Source: PWQG01 sp040882255 (GTDB lineage: Bacteria > Pseudomonadota > Gammaproteobacteria > Pseudomonadales > Pseudohongiellaceae). Taken from it: a stretch of DNA of 64,000 nt. The position numbers and the translations under genes are program-made. Below, piece after piece: positions 62,310 through 64,000 of the stretch. Location: the NCBI GenBank assembly GCA_040882255.1, contig JBBEBP010000016.1, positions 639,906 to 703,905 of the forward strand. The letters run 5' to 3'. Position 1 is the first letter of the stretch. Every line of letters begins with the position of its first letter. The notes below the pieces were generated by a model that was given only the letters and a program-made list of their open reading frames with translations, had not been told where the DNA came from and did not search any database.

Positions 62310-62335
62310 AAAAACTGTATCTATATACAGTTTTT
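62310..62335 (+). promoter_or_regulatory. Candidate LexA (SOS) box upstream of the restriction-modification operon
   Basis: A near-perfect 26-base palindrome with the core CTGTATCTATATACAG (62315-62330). It has the LexA pattern CTGT-N8-ACAG with an A/T-rich centre and matches the E. coli 20-base consensus at 17 positions by hand count. It lies about 50 bases before the methyltransferase ATG at 62380. An ill-fitting TTGCAT (62304-62309) precedes it. The same gap also holds the start of the divergent amidotransferase gene. Confidence 0.6.
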
Positions 62336-62379
62336 ATTGGCGGCATTGTCAAGAAGCACGGTAAGCATGGAGGGACCCA

Positions 62380-63594
62380 ATGAATTCAGTAGAGCTGTTC
62401 GCGGGAGCCGGGGGGCTTGCTCTCGGCGCTTCCCTGGCCGGTTTCAAACCGGAGGTGGTGATCGAGTGGGACCGCTGGGCCTGCGATACGATCAGGGAGA
62501 ACCAGAAACGCGGCTACCCGGTCGTCCAGGATTGGCCGGTATGGCAGGGCGATGTACGTCGGTTTGATTGGTCCTCGCTGCCGGAAGACATTGATCTGCT
62601 GGCGGGCGGGCCGCCCTGTCAGCCATTCTCCATGGGGGGAAAGCACAAAGCATTTGGCGACAGGCGCGATATGTTCCCCGCCACCGCCGAGGCGGTTCGC
62701 CGGCTGAAACCCAAGGCGTTCATCATCGAGAATGTGCGTGGCCTGCTCCGTCCCGCGTTCGCCAATTATTTCGAGTACATCCGACTTCAGCTCGAGTTCC
62801 CGGAGGCTGGCCGCGTCTCCGGAGAAGACTGGATTGCCCACTTCAAACGGCTTCAGAAGGAGAAAACCTCCGGCGACCTGCATCAGGGCGGCCTGACCTA
62901 CAATGTTGTCACCAATCTGGTCAACGCAGCCGATTACGGCATCCCGCAGAAACGGGAGCGTGTGTTCATCGTCGGCTTTCGATCGGACCTGGGAATTCGC
63001 TGGAATATTCCGGATCAGACGCACAGCCTGGATGAACTGCTGTATTCGCAGTGGGTCTCCGGGGAATACTGGGATCGACACCGTATATCCAGACGCCGCC
63101 GGCCCACACCGCCACCGGGACTGGAGAACCGCATCCGAAAGCTGGATTCCACCCTGCGCCTGTTACCACCAGCGCCCTGGCGCACCGTGCGTGACGCACT
63201 TCAGGACATACCGGATCCGCGCAAACGAGGGAAACATGTTTTCCACAATCACCGCCATCAACCTGGCGCCAGAGTATACCCCGGTCATACCGGCAGCCCA
63301 CTGGACCTCCCCGCCAAAACGCTAAAGGCCGGCGACCATGGAGTACCGGGCGGCGAGAACATGATGATTGATGACAAAGGGGAGCCCAGGTACTTCAGTG
63401 TGCGTGAATCCGCCCGTATTCAAACCTTTCCGGATGGCTTCGTATTTCATGGATCATGGAGCGAGACCATGCGGCAGCTGGGCAATGCCGTCCCCGTGGC
63501 GCTGGCCCGGACCATAGCGGCCTCGGTAGGGGAGCAGCTTATGGAGCAGCAGATCAAGCAGACGGCGCAATCCCGAAAACAGAGTTTTGCATGA
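62380..63594 (+). CDS. DNA (cytosine-5) methyltransferase of a type II restriction-modification system
   Basis: A 404-residue C5-cytosine methyltransferase, which protects the host's recognition sites. Motif I is ELFAGAGGLALGASLAGF, motif IV has the catalytic Cys80 in GGPPCQPFS, motif VI is ENVRGL, motif VIII is QKRERVFIVGF, and motif X is RQLGNAVPVALA. The target-recognition region lies between about residues 225 and 330. The stop overlaps the endonuclease start as ATGA. With an Eco29kI-like partner the likely target is CCGCGG, but this is inference. A candidate LexA box lies upstream. Confidence 0.94.
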   Translation: MNSVELFAGAGGLALGASLAGFKPEVVIEWDRWACDTIRENQKRGYPVVQDWPVWQGDVRRFDWSSLPEDIDLLAGGPPCQPFSMGGKHKAFGDRRDMFPATAEAVRRLKPKAFIIENVRGLLRPAFANYFEYIRLQLEFPEAGRVSGEDWIAHFKRLQKEKTSGDLHQGGLTYNVVTNLVNAADYGIPQKRERVFIVGFRSDLGIRWNIPDQTHSLDELLYSQWVSGEYWDRHRISRRRRPTPPPGLENRIRKLDSTLRLLPPAPWRTVRDALQDIPDPRKRGKHVFHNHRHQPGARVYPGHTGSPLDLPAKTLKAGDHGVPGGENMMIDDKGEPRYFSVRESARIQTFPDGFVFHGSWSETMRQLGNAVPVALARTIAASVGEQLMEQQIKQTAQSRKQSFA

Positions 63595-64000
63595 CGAAGA
63601 AAGAAAGCTCAGTCGTACCATTCAATCCGCTCGACAAAAGACACCTGGGCGAAAGCGTGGGACAAGCCATGCTGCGCCAGAGCGTATTTCCGCTGGAGGA
63701 CTTGAAGCCCTTCCCGGGAGCGGGCGTGTACGCGATTTACTATACTGGAGATTTCGAAGGGTACGAGCCGATATCGCAAGCGAATCGGAAAGACGGTTTC
63801 CGCGCTCCGATTTATGTCGGAAAGGCGGTGCCATCAGGGGCCAGAAAAGGCGGTGATCTTCAGGCAAAACCCGGAAGAGTTCTCTATAACCGCATCCGAC
63901 AACACCTCGGAAGTATTCAGGAGGCGACCAACCTTGACCCGAAGGATAGAGATGGTCCCGTTTATTTGGACCACCAAACCCGTTCTATAAGTAGACAGCG
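63591..64000 (+). CDS. Eco29kI-like GIY-YIG restriction endonuclease, N-terminal part (cut by window end)
   Basis: The ATG overlaps the methyltransferase stop by four bases and the frame stays open to the window end, giving 136 residues. GVYAIYY (45-51) and PIYVGKAV (73-80) are the two halves of the GIY-YIG nuclease core, followed by RVLYNRIRQHLGSIQEATNL. This order and spacing match Eco29kI, which cuts CCGCGG. From about residue 115 the match weakens (DPKDRDGPVYLDHQTRS), so divergence or a frameshift near the window edge cannot be excluded. The C-terminal catalytic Glu/Asn residues lie outside the window. Confidence 0.8.
   Translation, partial: MTKKESSVVPFNPLDKRHLGESVGQAMLRQSVFPLEDLKPFPGAGVYAIYYTGDFEGYEPISQANRKDGFRAPIYVGKAVPSGARKGGDLQAKPGRVLYNRIRQHLGSIQEATNLDPKDRDGPVYLDHQTRSISRQ

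Overview
The window is high-GC DNA (about 60% by eye) with dense coding. It looks like the chromosome of a free-living, probably marine or halophilic, aerobic gammaproteobacterium. This inference rests on gene order: proC-yggT-metX-metW-rdgB-hemW, and rppH-ptsP-lgt-thyA-folA next to a HAD-IB phosphatase, are arrangements familiar from Pseudomonas and its relatives. No rRNA, tRNA, CRISPR array, prophage or complete insertion sequence was seen.

Layout. 1-2058: end of an RND drug-efflux operon (inner-membrane pump, outer-membrane channel). 2180-9012: hybrid sensor kinase, DEAD-box RNA helicase, PutP-like sodium symporter and periplasmic glycerophosphodiesterase, all on the minus strand. 9098-14235: a large secreted DUF5916 protein, a D-cysteine desulfhydrase-like enzyme, and a b-type cytochrome translationally coupled to an unknown protein. 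14426-20833: gltBD (glutamate synthase) behind a good sigma70 promoter with a long leader. 20939-32560: an ABC exporter, an AI-2E-family permease, proline, methionine and arginine biosynthesis genes, house-cleaning RdgB, HemW and a pterin dehydratase.

32595-33425 is the most unusual stretch. A two-gene cassette, read as a class II microcin precursor with a double-glycine leader followed by a small two-helix membrane protein (candidate immunity protein), is lower in GC than its neighbours. It is bracketed by two oppositely oriented copies of a hairpin element that share a 68-bp core but have different, individually perfect outer stems. 33446-38458 is the folA-thyA-lgt-ptsP-rppH operon (minus strand). 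38593-43388 holds single genes: HAD phosphatase, GcvR-like ACT protein, TAT-exported sulfite-oxidase-like enzyme, a small basic protein, a TraB/GumN protein, a DUF6164 protein and a FAH hydrolase. 43415-47902 is the giant helicase Lhr, divergent from lepB. A perfect 53-bp inverted repeat separates lepB from the glycine cleavage operon gcvTHP (48839-53292). ahpC and ahpF follow, with a candidate OxyR-type double dyad upstream and an internal terminator between them.

55873-62199 is accessory: a haem-binding CxxCH lipoprotein divergent from an exported FAH-like enzyme and a TPR protein, then a three-gene operon (glutamine amidotransferase, DoxX-like membrane protein, methyltransferase). The window ends in a type II restriction-modification system: a C5-cytosine methyltransferase overlapping an Eco29kI-like GIY-YIG endonuclease cut by the window edge. 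A near-consensus LexA (SOS) box lies just upstream of the methyltransferase, suggesting that DNA damage could control the system.
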